A stretch of DNA of 59,557 bases from Streptomyces hydrogenans (GTDB lineage Bacteria > Actinomycetota > Actinomycetes > Streptomycetales > Streptomycetaceae), in contig NZ_BNBS01000047.1 of the NCBI RefSeq assembly GCF_014656075.1, positions 1-59,557 on the forward strand. Reading direction: 5' to 3'. Both the position numbers and the translations under genes were made by a program. Positions 16,489 to 23,950 of the stretch are shown piece after piece. The first letter of the stretch is position 1. Each line of letters begins with the position of its first letter. The notes below the pieces were generated by a model. It was not told where the DNA came from, did not search any database, and saw only the letters and a list, made by a program, of their open reading frames with translations.

Positions 16489-17771
16489 CAGGAGGAGAGG
16501 GCCGTCTTCGCCTCGGTGAAGTACTGCTTCACCGCGTCGGCGACGGTCCGGGTGCCCAGGGACATCTCCTCGGAGAGGCGCAGGAAGGCCGCCTCGCAGA
16601 CGTCGGCGCCGGCCGGGTGCGGGGTGATCGGCTCCAGGACGCGGGTCTCGACGAGCTGCTTCTCGTAGGCGGCGATCTGCCGGCCGACCTCGTCGGTGGG
16701 CGCGTAGGCGGCGTTCTGCGCCTCGGTGGCGGGGACGCCGCGGTCGTAGCCCATGATCTTCCCGACCTCGGGGTCGTGGACCATGAAGTCGATGAACTGG
16801 GCGACCTCCTTCGGGTGCTTGGTGCGCCGGGAGGCGCTGAGCATGAGCGAACCGAGGTACTGGCCGGTGCGCTTGCCGTCCGTGGTCGGGATGGGTGCGA
16901 GGCCGTACCGGCTCTTGCCCTCGGCGGTGTAGCGGACGGCGAAGTTGTCCCAGGTGAACTCGCAGCCGGCGAGTTCGGCGGTGACGGCGGACTTCGGCTT
17001 GGCCTGGATGGTCTTCTTCGGGTCGGCGTAGACGCCGGACCTCAGCCGCTCGGCCGCCTTGTTCCACCAGTCCGTCAGATCGGCCTCGGTGAAGCCGAGT
17101 CCGGAGGCGGTGAAGAAGGCCTTGCCCTGCTGGCGCAGGTACATGTCGTACAGGTACATGATCCCGTAGGGGCCCGCGTCGCCGGCCCGGCCGGCGGTCT
17201 CCCGGATCTTCGCCAGGGCGTCGTGGTACTCGTCCCAGGTCCAGCCGGGCTTCGGGGTGACCTTGGCCTTCTCGAAGACGGTCCGGTCGACGACGAGGGC
17301 CATCGAGTTGGAGCCGACGGGGACGCCGAGCAGCTTGCCGTCGACCTCGCCGAACTTCTCCAGTCCGGCCCGGAAGCCCTCCATGCGGAGGTTCCCGGCC
17401 TCGACCTGCTCGCGCAGGTCGAGGAGGACGTTCTTGGCGTCGTACTTGCGCAGGAAGCCGATGGCGTTCTGGAAGACGTCCGGGGTGTTGCCGCCGGACG
17501 CCTGGGTGTTGAACTTCTTCCAGAAGTCGGCGTACGGCTGGAAGTCGGTCTTGACCTTGATCTTCGGGAACTTCTTCTCGAAGAGGGCGATCGACTGGTT
17601 GATCCGCTTGGCGCGGTCGTCGGACCCCCACCAGGTGTACCGGATGGTGACGGTGCCGTCGCCGCCCCCGGAGCCGCTTCCGCAGCCCGCCGCGGTCAGG
17701 CCGAGTGCCGCCACCGAGCCACCCGTGATCTTCAGCAGACTCCGACGGTCGACAGTGCCATGAGTACGCAC
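16488..17771 (-). CDS. Extracellular sugar-binding lipoprotein of the importer
   Basis: 427 aa. The N-terminus has a twin-arginine motif (DRRSLLK) and a lipobox LTAAGC near residue 30, so it is probably Tat-exported and lipid-anchored. The mature part is a family-1 solute-binding fold (TIRYTWWGSDDRAKRINQSI, FEKKFPKIKVKTDF). Start GTG 17771 is preceded by GGGAGGA at 6-nt spacing. It leads the importer operon, with an AAGCGCTT operator ~40 bp upstream and a perfect 16-bp palindrome ~100 bp upstream. Neighbouring genes suggest a pectin-derived oligosaccharide (rhamnogalacturonan or arabinan fragments) as ligand; the sequence alone does not tell. The GH51 gene ends 160 bp upstream on the same strand. 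Confidence 0.9.
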   Translation of the reverse strand: MRTHGTVDRRSLLKITGGSVAALGLTAAGCGSGSGGGDGTVTIRYTWWGSDDRAKRINQSIALFEKKFPKIKVKTDFQPYADFWKKFNTQASGGNTPDVFQNAIGFLRKYDAKNVLLDLREQVEAGNLRMEGFRAGLEKFGEVDGKLLGVPVGSNSMALVVDRTVFEKAKVTPKPGWTWDEYHDALAKIRETAGRAGDAGPYGIMYLYDMYLRQQGKAFFTASGLGFTEADLTDWWNKAAERLRSGVYADPKKTIQAKPKSAVTAELAGCEFTWDNFAVRYTAEGKSRYGLAPIPTTDGKRTGQYLGSLMLSASRRTKHPKEVAQFIDFMVHDPEVGKIMGYDRGVPATEAQNAAYAPTDEVGRQIAAYEKQLVETRVLEPITPHPAGADVCEAAFLRLSEEMSLGTRTVADAVKQYFTEAKTALSS

Positions 17772-17931
17772 AGTTCGTCCTCCCGCGCGTGATTAGAACG
17801 TTTCAGGAAAGCGCTTGCTGGGTCACCGTAGGGTTGCCCGTCAGCCACGTCAACGCTTCGGACAGGATCTTTCGAAGCGCTTCGAATCCAGGGCGGGCGC
17901 CGCCACGATGAAAGGATTCAAATAGAGGGGG
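17772..17931. promoter_or_regulatory. Promoter/operator region of the sugar importer operon
   Basis: 160 bp between GH51 and the binding-protein gene. It contains GGAAAGCGCTTGC (core AAGCGCTT at 17809-17816), the perfect palindrome TTCGAAGCGCTTCGAA (17871-17886), and GAACGTTTC (about 17797-17805). The two AAGCGCTT cores are ~62 bp apart, about six helical turns, which would suit looping by a LacI-type tetramer or paired dimers. Confidence 0.65.
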
Positions 17932-19455
17932 TCAGGCGAGCCGGACGACGTTCCACGACATCGGCTCCAGGACGGCCCTCAGCACGCCGTCCGCCAGCTC
18001 CGTGCCGGCCACCGCGTGGGGCACCACCCGGCCGGGATCGGCCAGGGTGTTGCACGCCTCCGGATCCGCGTCGGAGAGCGCGCTGTGCTCCACCACCTCC
18101 GTCAGGCCGAAGCCGCGCAGGGTCACGTCGAGCGGCAGCGCCCGGTGCCGGTCGCGGTTGACCGCGAAGACCGTCACGCCGCCGTCCTCGTCCCGTACGG
18201 CGGTGGCGTGCAGCAGCGGCACCTCGCCGTACTTCTCCGTCCGGTACGCGGGCGAGACCGGGCGCACGTCGAGGACGGTCCCCTGCCCGTGCCGCGCCGC
18301 CTGCGCGAAGGGGAAGAAGGTGGTCTGCCGCCAGGCCGGGCCGCCGGGCTCGGTCATGATCGGCGCGATCACGTTCACCAGCTGGGCGAGGCAGGCCACC
18401 GCGATCCGGTCGGCGTGCCGCAGCAGCGTGATGAGCAACGAGCCGAAGACGACCGCGTCGGTGACGGTGTAGACGTCCTCCAGGAGCCGGGGCGCCTCCT
18501 GCCAGTCCTCGAAGGGGTGCGGGTTGGGGCGGCGCTGGTACCAGACGTTCCACTCGTCGAACGAGAGCGTCAGCCGCTTCGGCGACTTGAGCCGGGCGCC
18601 GACGTGGTCGCAGGTGGCGACCACCTCCTCGATGAACGCCTCCATGTGGACGGCGGAGGCCAGGAAGGAGTCCCGGTCGCCGTCCGTCTCCTCGTAGTAG
18701 GCGTGCAGCGAGACGTGGTCGACCACCTCGTACGTCTCCGCCAGCACGGTCGCCTCCCAGGAGGCGAAGGTCGGCAGGTCGCGGGCGGAGCTGCCGCAGG
18801 CGACGAGTTCGAGGTCCGGGTCGATCTGGCGCAGGGCCCGGGCGGTCTGGGCGGCGAGCCGGCCGTACTCCTCCGCGGTCTTCTGGCCCGTCTGCCAGGT
18901 GCCGTCCATCTCGTTGCCGAGGCACCACAGGCGGATGCCGAAGGGGTCCTTGTCGCCGTGCGCGATCCGGCGGTCCGACAGCGCGGTGCCCGCGGGGTGG
19001 TTGGCGTACTCGACGAGGTCCATGGCCTCCGCGATGCCGCGGGTGCCGAGGTTGACCGCCATCATCGGCTCCGCCCGGGGACCGAGCTTGCGCAGGAAGG
19101 TCATGAACTCGCCGAGGCCGAAACGGTTCGACTCGGTGGAGCGCCAGGCGACGTCGAGCCGCCGCGGCCGCTCCTCGACCGGACCGACGCCGTCCTCCCA
19201 GCGGTAGCCGGAGACGAAGTTGCCGCCCGGGTAGCGCACGACGGTGACGCCCAGCTCGCGGACCAGCTCCAGGACGTCGGTGCGCAGTCCGTCCTCGTCG
19301 GCGGCGGGGTGTCCCGGCTCGTGGATGCCGGTGTAGACGCAGCGCCCGAGGTGCTCGACGAAGGAGCCGTACAGGCGCGGATCGACGCGGCCGACGGTGA
19401 AGTCGGGGTCGAGGGTGAAACGAGCGGTGCGGGTGGTGCGTTCGGGATGGGACAC
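17932..19455 (-). CDS. GH51 alpha-L-arabinofuranosidase
   Basis: 507 aa, the normal length for intracellular GH51. It removes arabinofuranose from arabinan, arabinogalactan or arabinoxylan oligomers. The opening LDPDFTVGRVDPRLYGSFVEHLGRCVYTGI is typical. Acid/base Glu is near residue 179 in WCLGNEMDGTWQ and the nucleophile is near Glu299 in LSFDEWNVWY. A C-terminal beta-sandwich follows. There is no signal peptide, so it acts on imported oligosaccharides, consistent with the importer operon just downstream on the same strand. Start GTG 19455 has AGAGGGA 6 nt upstream. A longer in-frame version from 19495 is possible but has no better ribosome site. Confidence 0.94.
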   Translation of the reverse strand: MSHPERTTRTARFTLDPDFTVGRVDPRLYGSFVEHLGRCVYTGIHEPGHPAADEDGLRTDVLELVRELGVTVVRYPGGNFVSGYRWEDGVGPVEERPRRLDVAWRSTESNRFGLGEFMTFLRKLGPRAEPMMAVNLGTRGIAEAMDLVEYANHPAGTALSDRRIAHGDKDPFGIRLWCLGNEMDGTWQTGQKTAEEYGRLAAQTARALRQIDPDLELVACGSSARDLPTFASWEATVLAETYEVVDHVSLHAYYEETDGDRDSFLASAVHMEAFIEEVVATCDHVGARLKSPKRLTLSFDEWNVWYQRRPNPHPFEDWQEAPRLLEDVYTVTDAVVFGSLLITLLRHADRIAVACLAQLVNVIAPIMTEPGGPAWRQTTFFPFAQAARHGQGTVLDVRPVSPAYRTEKYGEVPLLHATAVRDEDGGVTVFAVNRDRHRALPLDVTLRGFGLTEVVEHSALSDADPEACNTLADPGRVVPHAVAGTELADGVLRAVLEPMSWNVVRLA

Positions 19456-19633
19456 GCGATTCCCTCTCGTTCAAGGCGTTCGAAATATCGACCAACGGTC
19501 GTATGTCCGAACGAGAACGTAGGAGGGGAGCCCGCGCGCGTCAATGGACCTCCGGAGCGGGCCGCCCGGGCGACGGGACGGGAGCGGGGAACCGTCTGGC
19601 GGCGGGCCGCCCGGCGGTGGCACCATCGGACGG
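19456..19633. promoter_or_regulatory. Divergent promoter region of GH51 and the metallo-hydrolase
   Basis: 178 bp. It contains TTCGAA near 19479, an AT-richer patch (GAAATATCGA) and the inverted repeat CGACC-AAC-GGTCG at 19489-19501. The TTCGAA half resembles the arms of the palindrome at 17871, but the AAGCGCTT core is missing here. Confidence 0.4.
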
Positions 19634-20440
19634 ATGCTCCCTTCCCTCAAGCTCGGTCCGTACACCGTCCTCGCGCTCGCCGACGGCGCCGGCCCCTTCT
19701 TCTCCCCCAGGTCGGAGGCGTTCCCCGACGCCACCGACGAGCAGTGGGCGGCGGCCGACCGCTTCGATCCCGGCGCGCTCGACGCCGACGGCCGCTGGTG
19801 GCTCCGCTTCCGCGCGTTCGCGATCCTCGGCGAGCGCGGCGTGACGCTCGTCGACGCGGGGATCGGCCCGGCCGACAGCCCGGCGGCGGCGTGGGCGCCC
19901 GTGCCCGGGGTGCTGCCCGACTCCCTGGCCGCCGCCGGGATCGACCCGTCCGACGTCGACACCGTGGTGCTCACCCACCTGCACACCGACCACGTCGGCT
20001 GGGCCGTCGTCGGCACGGACGCGGCACGGCCGTACTTCCCGAACGCCGAGTACCTGCTCCAGCGCGCCGAGCTCGACGCGCTCGACGCGATCAACCCCCT
20101 GCTGCGGTCCCGGCTCGTCGACCCGCTGCGGAAGACCGACCAGCTGCGGCTGCTCGACGGCGCGACCGCGCTGCGCGGCGGCGAGCGCGTCCTCGCCACG
20201 CCCGGTCACACGCCCGGCCACCAGAGCGTGCTCGTCACGTCCGGGCGCGAACGCCTCGCCGTCACCGGCGACCTGCTCGTGCACGCGATCCAGCTGCTCC
20301 ACCCCGCGCTCGCCTACGCCCACGAGATGGACCCCGAGCGGGCCCGGGCCTCGCGCGAGCGGCTGCTGCGCACCGGGGACGCCGACACCCTCCACCTCGC
20401 GACACCGCACCTGACCGAACCGTTCGTCACCTCGCGCTGA
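19634..20440 (+). CDS. Metallo-beta-lactamase-fold hydrolase
   Basis: 268 aa from ATG 19634. The zinc motif HLHTDH is in VVLTHLHTDHVGWA (about residues 115-125). Later ligands are in TPGHTPGHQS and VTGDLLVHAIQ, and His in the C-terminal LATPHL. This is the lactonase/glyoxalase-like branch; no signal peptide is seen and there is no reason to call it a beta-lactamase. The frame is open further upstream (to 19544), but the first ~30 residues of that version are low-complexity and not family-like. Substrate unknown. The last codons and stop fall inside a 51-bp tandem repeat. Confidence 0.85.
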   Translation: MLPSLKLGPYTVLALADGAGPFFSPRSEAFPDATDEQWAAADRFDPGALDADGRWWLRFRAFAILGERGVTLVDAGIGPADSPAAAWAPVPGVLPDSLAAAGIDPSDVDTVVLTHLHTDHVGWAVVGTDAARPYFPNAEYLLQRAELDALDAINPLLRSRLVDPLRKTDQLRLLDGATALRGGERVLATPGHTPGHQSVLVTSGRERLAVTGDLLVHAIQLLHPALAYAHEMDPERARASRERLLRTGDADTLHLATPHLTEPFVTSR

Positions 20441-20617
20441 CCCGGCCGTCCGTCGCTCGCACCGACCCGGCCGCTCCTCACCTCGCGTTGGCCCGGCCGT
20501 CCGTCGCTCGCACCGACCCGGCCGCTCCTCACCTCGCGTTGGCCCGGCCGTCCGTCGCCTCGCACCGACCCGACCGTCCGTCACCCCGCGCCGACCCGGC
20601 CGTCCGTCGTCCGCCCG
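20428..20617. repeat. 51-bp tandem repeat, two near-identical and two degenerate copies
   Basis: Units at 20428-20478 and 20479-20529 differ at only a couple of positions. 20530-20581 is diverged in its last third, and 20582-20617 is a partial copy. The unit begins CACCTCGCG, includes CCCGGCCGTCCGTCG, and the first unit contains the stop codon of the metallo-hydrolase. Confidence 0.85.
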
Positions 20618-20646
20618 TGCCGGCGGGGCGGTCCGGAAACGCACGA

Positions 20647-20682
20647 AGGCCGGGCGGGCCCCTTTCGGGGTCCGCCCGGCCT
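20647..20682. terminator. Long hairpin terminator between convergent genes
   Basis: A 36-nt structure. 16 pairs (one G-U at 20658/20671) close on a TTTC loop at 20663-20666, starting AGGCCGGGCGG. It is symmetric and can serve both the metallo-hydrolase and the GH48 gene. Confidence 0.75.
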
Positions 20683-20721
20683 CGATGTCGTACGCGCAGC
20701 ACGCTCTCGCGGGGCGGGCTG

Positions 20722-23637
20722 TTATTCGAGCAGCTCCGCGTACGAGCCCATGGCCAGGGCGATGTCCGCCTGGGCCCAGAACCGGTGGTAGGTGAAGACG
20801 GGGGCGGCGCCGCCCGCCAGGTAGGCCTCGATCTTCGGCCAGGCCGGGTCGTCCTGGTAGAAGGAGCGGATCGAGGCGAAGGTGGAGGTGTTGTTCACCG
20901 CGTCGCCGTTCGGCATCACGCCGGTCCAGCCGCTCGGCACGTACACCGGGTCGTCGAAGCGGTTGTAGTCGGCGCGGGTCTCCTCCACGGCGATGCCCAG
21001 CGGGTCCTGGTGGTGGTCCCACATGCCGTCGAGCAGGGCCTTGGCGACCCGCTTGGCCTCCGCGTGGCCGGACTTGGCCGCGTAGTAGGTCAGGGTCTTG
21101 GCGTAGGCGGCGGCCACGCCGACGTCGTTGGTGTAGTCGGCGACGGTGACGTGCAGGCCCGTGTTGGCGCCGGGGTTCGCCGCGTTCCAGGTGTCGGGCG
21201 CGCCGGACCACTGGAGGGTGGACGGGATGCGGAAGGTGCCGTCGGGGTTGATCGTGGTCTTGGACAGCGCCCAGGAGACCCACTTGTCGAGGACGGTCTT
21301 CGCCGCGGTGTCACCGGTCTGCTGGTAGTACTCCGCGACCCGCTCCATCGACCACGCCTGGAAGCCGAACCACTGGTTCGACGCCGGGTCGTGGTAGACG
21401 GGCTTCTCGTCGTAGTACATGCCGTGGAAGGTGGGGGTGCCGGCCGGCGGGGTGGCGTAGCGGCCCTGCCAGCTGTTGGTGGCACCGCCCGCGATGGCGC
21501 CCTCGCTGGACTGGAGCCAGCGGTAGAACTCCAGCTGCCGGTCGAGGCTGGTGGCCCAGTCCGCCTGGCCGGTGGCCGACTTGGGCTTGAGCGGGGCGTA
21601 CTCGCTGAGCGCGTAGGCGGCGAGCGGGTTCTGGTAGCCGCCGTGGGCGTGGCTGGAGCCGATCCGCCAGGACCAGCCGGCCGAGGTGTCGACGGCGCCG
21701 CCCCAGGCGTAGTACCAGGACATCAGGTAGTGGGAGCTGTCCTTGCCGGTGCCGGCCGGGCAGGCGGTCGGGCCGACGCAGTTCCCGACCTTCTTGAAGT
21801 ACTTGTCGAACATCGCGTACCGCAGGTAGTCGCCCATCTTGGCGGCCTTGCCGACGGTCGCCGAGACCTGGGAGCCCTTGCCCTGCTCCTTGGCCCAGAG
21901 GTCGGCCCAGTAGGCGGCCTGGACGGCGCGGGCGTCCGCGTCGGGGGCGTTGGTGTACTTCCACTGCTTGGCGTAGGACGAGTCCCCGGTGAAGAGGTCG
22001 AGGTAGCCGTTCTTGCCGCCGTAGGAGAAGTTGTCGCAGGTCGGGTGGGTGACGGTCTCCCAGACGGACTCCTGCGGGCCGCGCTGGAAGGTGTTGATGT
22101 AGGAGGGGCCGGTCGCCGTCGGTCCCGCGGAGCACTTGCCCGGCTCGTTGCCGAAGCCGTAGACGTTGTCGACGTCCTGGATCCAGTGCATGCCGTAGAT
22201 GTCGTCGGTGCCGTACGCGCTCTTCAGCTCGGCCGCGATCGGGTCGGAGCCGGAGGTGACGCCGGAGTCCAGCTTCGCCGGGTACTGCGAGGGGAGGTCC
22301 CACTCGGGGGCGTAGGTGGCCGGCTTGGACGCGTTGTAGGTGGAGTTCGTCGGCTGGTCCGCGTGGGTGGGGATCATGAACTTCTCCATGGTGTCCCACG
22401 CGCCGTTGAACTTGGTCCAGTCGCCGCTGATCTTGCCGTACATGGCCTGGAGCCAGATCAGGTAGCTGTACGCCTCCGAGGTCGTCTCGTGCCCGTGGTC
22501 GGGGGCCTCGACGATCAGGGTCTCGACGGAGTGGTACGGGATGCCCTCGGGCGAGAAGTAGCCGTTGGCCGGGTTGGTGATCTTCCCGTACAGGTCGAGG
22601 AAGCGGGCGTCGTAGGTGGAGTCCGCGGCGAGCTGGGTGGCCTGGATCTCCGCCTTGGCGTGGCCGGGGGCGGTCGCGGTGAAGACGGCGACGCCGGTGC
22701 CGGTGGCCGCCGCGGTGACGGTCACCTTCTGGGCGGTGTTCCAGTTCGCCGGGGTAAAGGTGAGCGAGGCGGGGGACGCGGTCAGACCGGTGTTGCCGGA
22801 GGTACGGGCCACGGTGACCGTGACGTTCGACGCCGGGGCCGTCGACAGCTTGAGGTCGAAGGTGCCGGTGCCGCCCTGGCGGACGGCGAGCTGTCCGGGC
22901 GTGGCGACGAGCGCGGGGCCCGCGGCCACCGTGATGCCGACCGGGGCGGACTCGGCGGAGGCGCCCTGGCTGTCGTACGCCTTCGCGTAGAGCGAGTGTG
23001 CGCCCGCGGCGAGACCTGCGGCGCTGTGTGTGAAGGGCGCGGTGGTGTCGGTGCCGAGCAGGGTCGTATCGCTGTAGAACTCGACCTTGTCGACGGTGGC
23101 GCCGTCGGCCGCGGCGGCGGTGGCGGCGAGCGGGACGGCGTCGCCCGCGGCGTAGACCGCGCCGGCGGCGGGGCTGGTGAGGACGGCGACCGGCGGCTGG
23201 TGGGCGCCGGTGCACGAGGTGCCGTTGACGGCGAAGTTCGTGGGGGCGGCGTTGGCGCCGCTGTAGGTGAACTGGCCGCCGGCCGTGACGGCCGCGCCGG
23301 CGGCGACGGTGCCGTTCCAGCCGGCGTTGGTGACCGTCACGTTCTTCCCGGACTGGGACCAGACGCCGTTCCAGCCGTTGGTGAGCTTCTGGTCACCGGC
23401 GTAGGAGTACGTGAGGGTCCAGCCGTTCAGAGCGGCGGTGCCCCGGTTGGTCAGGGTGAGCTCGGCGGTGAAGCCCGAACCCCAGTCGTTGGTCTTGTAG
23501 TCGACGCTGCACTGCACGGCGGCGGCCTGCGCGGTGCCGGCTCCGGCACCGGCGGCCAGCAGGCCGAGGGGGAGCGAGAGCGCGGCGGTCAGGGCGGTGA
23601 GGTGCCGGCGTGGGCGGCGTGGTCTCAGGCGTGGCAT
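20722..23637 (-). CDS. Secreted GH48 exocellulase with N-terminal CBM2
   Basis: 971 aa. The Arg-rich Sec-type signal peptide ends at AQAA (about 40). A CBM2 follows (about 41-140; conserved Trp in NDWGSGF, LNGWTLTYSY, GWNGVWSQSG, GWNGTV). Next are an Ig-like module (about 147-237, PVAVLTSPAAGAVYAAGD), a Calx-beta-like module (about 240-335, SLTFTPANWNTAQKVTV) and the GH48 barrel (about 340-971). The GH48 hallmark block IVEAPDHGHETTSEAYSY carries the conserved glutamates, and the C-terminus ends in the usual FWAQADIALAMGSYAELLE. GH48 enzymes release cellobiose processively from chain ends and are the core of bacterial cellulase systems. Start ATG 23637 has GAGGAG 10 nt upstream. A 20-bp CebR-type palindrome lies 116 bp upstream. 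Confidence 0.96.
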   Translation of the reverse strand: MPRLRPRRPRRHLTALTAALSLPLGLLAAGAGAGTAQAAAVQCSVDYKTNDWGSGFTAELTLTNRGTAALNGWTLTYSYAGDQKLTNGWNGVWSQSGKNVTVTNAGWNGTVAAGAAVTAGGQFTYSGANAAPTNFAVNGTSCTGAHQPPVAVLTSPAAGAVYAAGDAVPLAATAAAADGATVDKVEFYSDTTLLGTDTTAPFTHSAAGLAAGAHSLYAKAYDSQGASAESAPVGITVAAGPALVATPGQLAVRQGGTGTFDLKLSTAPASNVTVTVARTSGNTGLTASPASLTFTPANWNTAQKVTVTAAATGTGVAVFTATAPGHAKAEIQATQLAADSTYDARFLDLYGKITNPANGYFSPEGIPYHSVETLIVEAPDHGHETTSEAYSYLIWLQAMYGKISGDWTKFNGAWDTMEKFMIPTHADQPTNSTYNASKPATYAPEWDLPSQYPAKLDSGVTSGSDPIAAELKSAYGTDDIYGMHWIQDVDNVYGFGNEPGKCSAGPTATGPSYINTFQRGPQESVWETVTHPTCDNFSYGGKNGYLDLFTGDSSYAKQWKYTNAPDADARAVQAAYWADLWAKEQGKGSQVSATVGKAAKMGDYLRYAMFDKYFKKVGNCVGPTACPAGTGKDSSHYLMSWYYAWGGAVDTSAGWSWRIGSSHAHGGYQNPLAAYALSEYAPLKPKSATGQADWATSLDRQLEFYRWLQSSEGAIAGGATNSWQGRYATPPAGTPTFHGMYYDEKPVYHDPASNQWFGFQAWSMERVAEYYQQTGDTAAKTVLDKWVSWALSKTTINPDGTFRIPSTLQWSGAPDTWNAANPGANTGLHVTVADYTNDVGVAAAYAKTLTYYAAKSGHAEAKRVAKALLDGMWDHHQDPLGIAVEETRADYNRFDDPVYVPSGWTGVMPNGDAVNNTSTFASIRSFYQDDPAWPKIEAYLAGGAAPVFTYHRFWAQADIALAMGSYAELLE

Positions 23638-23752
23638 GCGGGTGGATCTCCTCGCGGCTCGGGAGGTCGGGTGGTGCGAAGAGGGGACCGTACGGAACGC
23701 CACGAGGTGCGCGGAGCGGGCCGTACAGGCGGTGCGTGAACAAGCCGTGAAC

Positions 23753-23772
23753 CAGTGGGAGCGCTCCCACTG
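23753..23772. promoter_or_regulatory. CebR box, perfect and extended
   Basis: The 14-bp core TGGGAGCGCTCCCA (23756-23769) is the known CebR operator. Here the symmetry extends three more base pairs on each side (CAG...CTG), giving a perfect 20-bp palindrome. It lies between GH48 and GH5. Confidence 0.92.
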
Positions 23773-23888
23773 TGCAAGCGTGACGCAACCACGTCAAGAT
23801 GCGTGAAGAGTCGAAGGCAAACGACGAGCAATTTCCTCAACTCCTCTTTTGCTTGGCCGCTGTTGCCGCTACGGTCTGCCCCGACCAG

Positions 23889-23902
23889 TGGGAGCGATTC
23901 CA
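23889..23902. promoter_or_regulatory. Imperfect CebR box before GH5
   Basis: TGGGAGCGATTCCA matches the CebR consensus at 12 of 14 positions and lies 49 bp before the GH5 start, in a good position to block elongation or initiation. Confidence 0.65.
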
Positions 23903-23950
23903 TCCAGTGGCACGCCGTAGGGGGCGTGCCCTCGCTGCGAGGACTCGCTC

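Larger units (their letters stand above)
23638..23950. promoter_or_regulatory. Divergent control region of GH48 and GH5-GH6
   Basis: 313 bp without a gene. It has the perfect CebR palindrome at 23753-23772 and an imperfect CebR box at 23889-23902. A candidate weak promoter for GH5 is TTTTGC (23847-23852), 17 bp, TACGGT (23870-23875), which would start transcription just before the imperfect box. Confidence 0.6.

Noticed and set aside
19634..20440. Beta-lactamase
   Set aside because: It has the metallo-beta-lactamase fold motif HxHxDH but no signal peptide, and its sequence style is that of general hydrolases/lactonases.
20428..20617. CRISPR array
   Set aside because: Repeats are contiguous with no unique spacers, and no cas genes are present.
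18016..23739. Plus-strand open frame of about 1900 codons across GH51, the metallo-hydrolase and GH48
   Set aside because: It is antisense to two intact glycoside hydrolases, and its composition (Gly/Val/Arg/Asp repeats) is typical of high-GC shadow frames.
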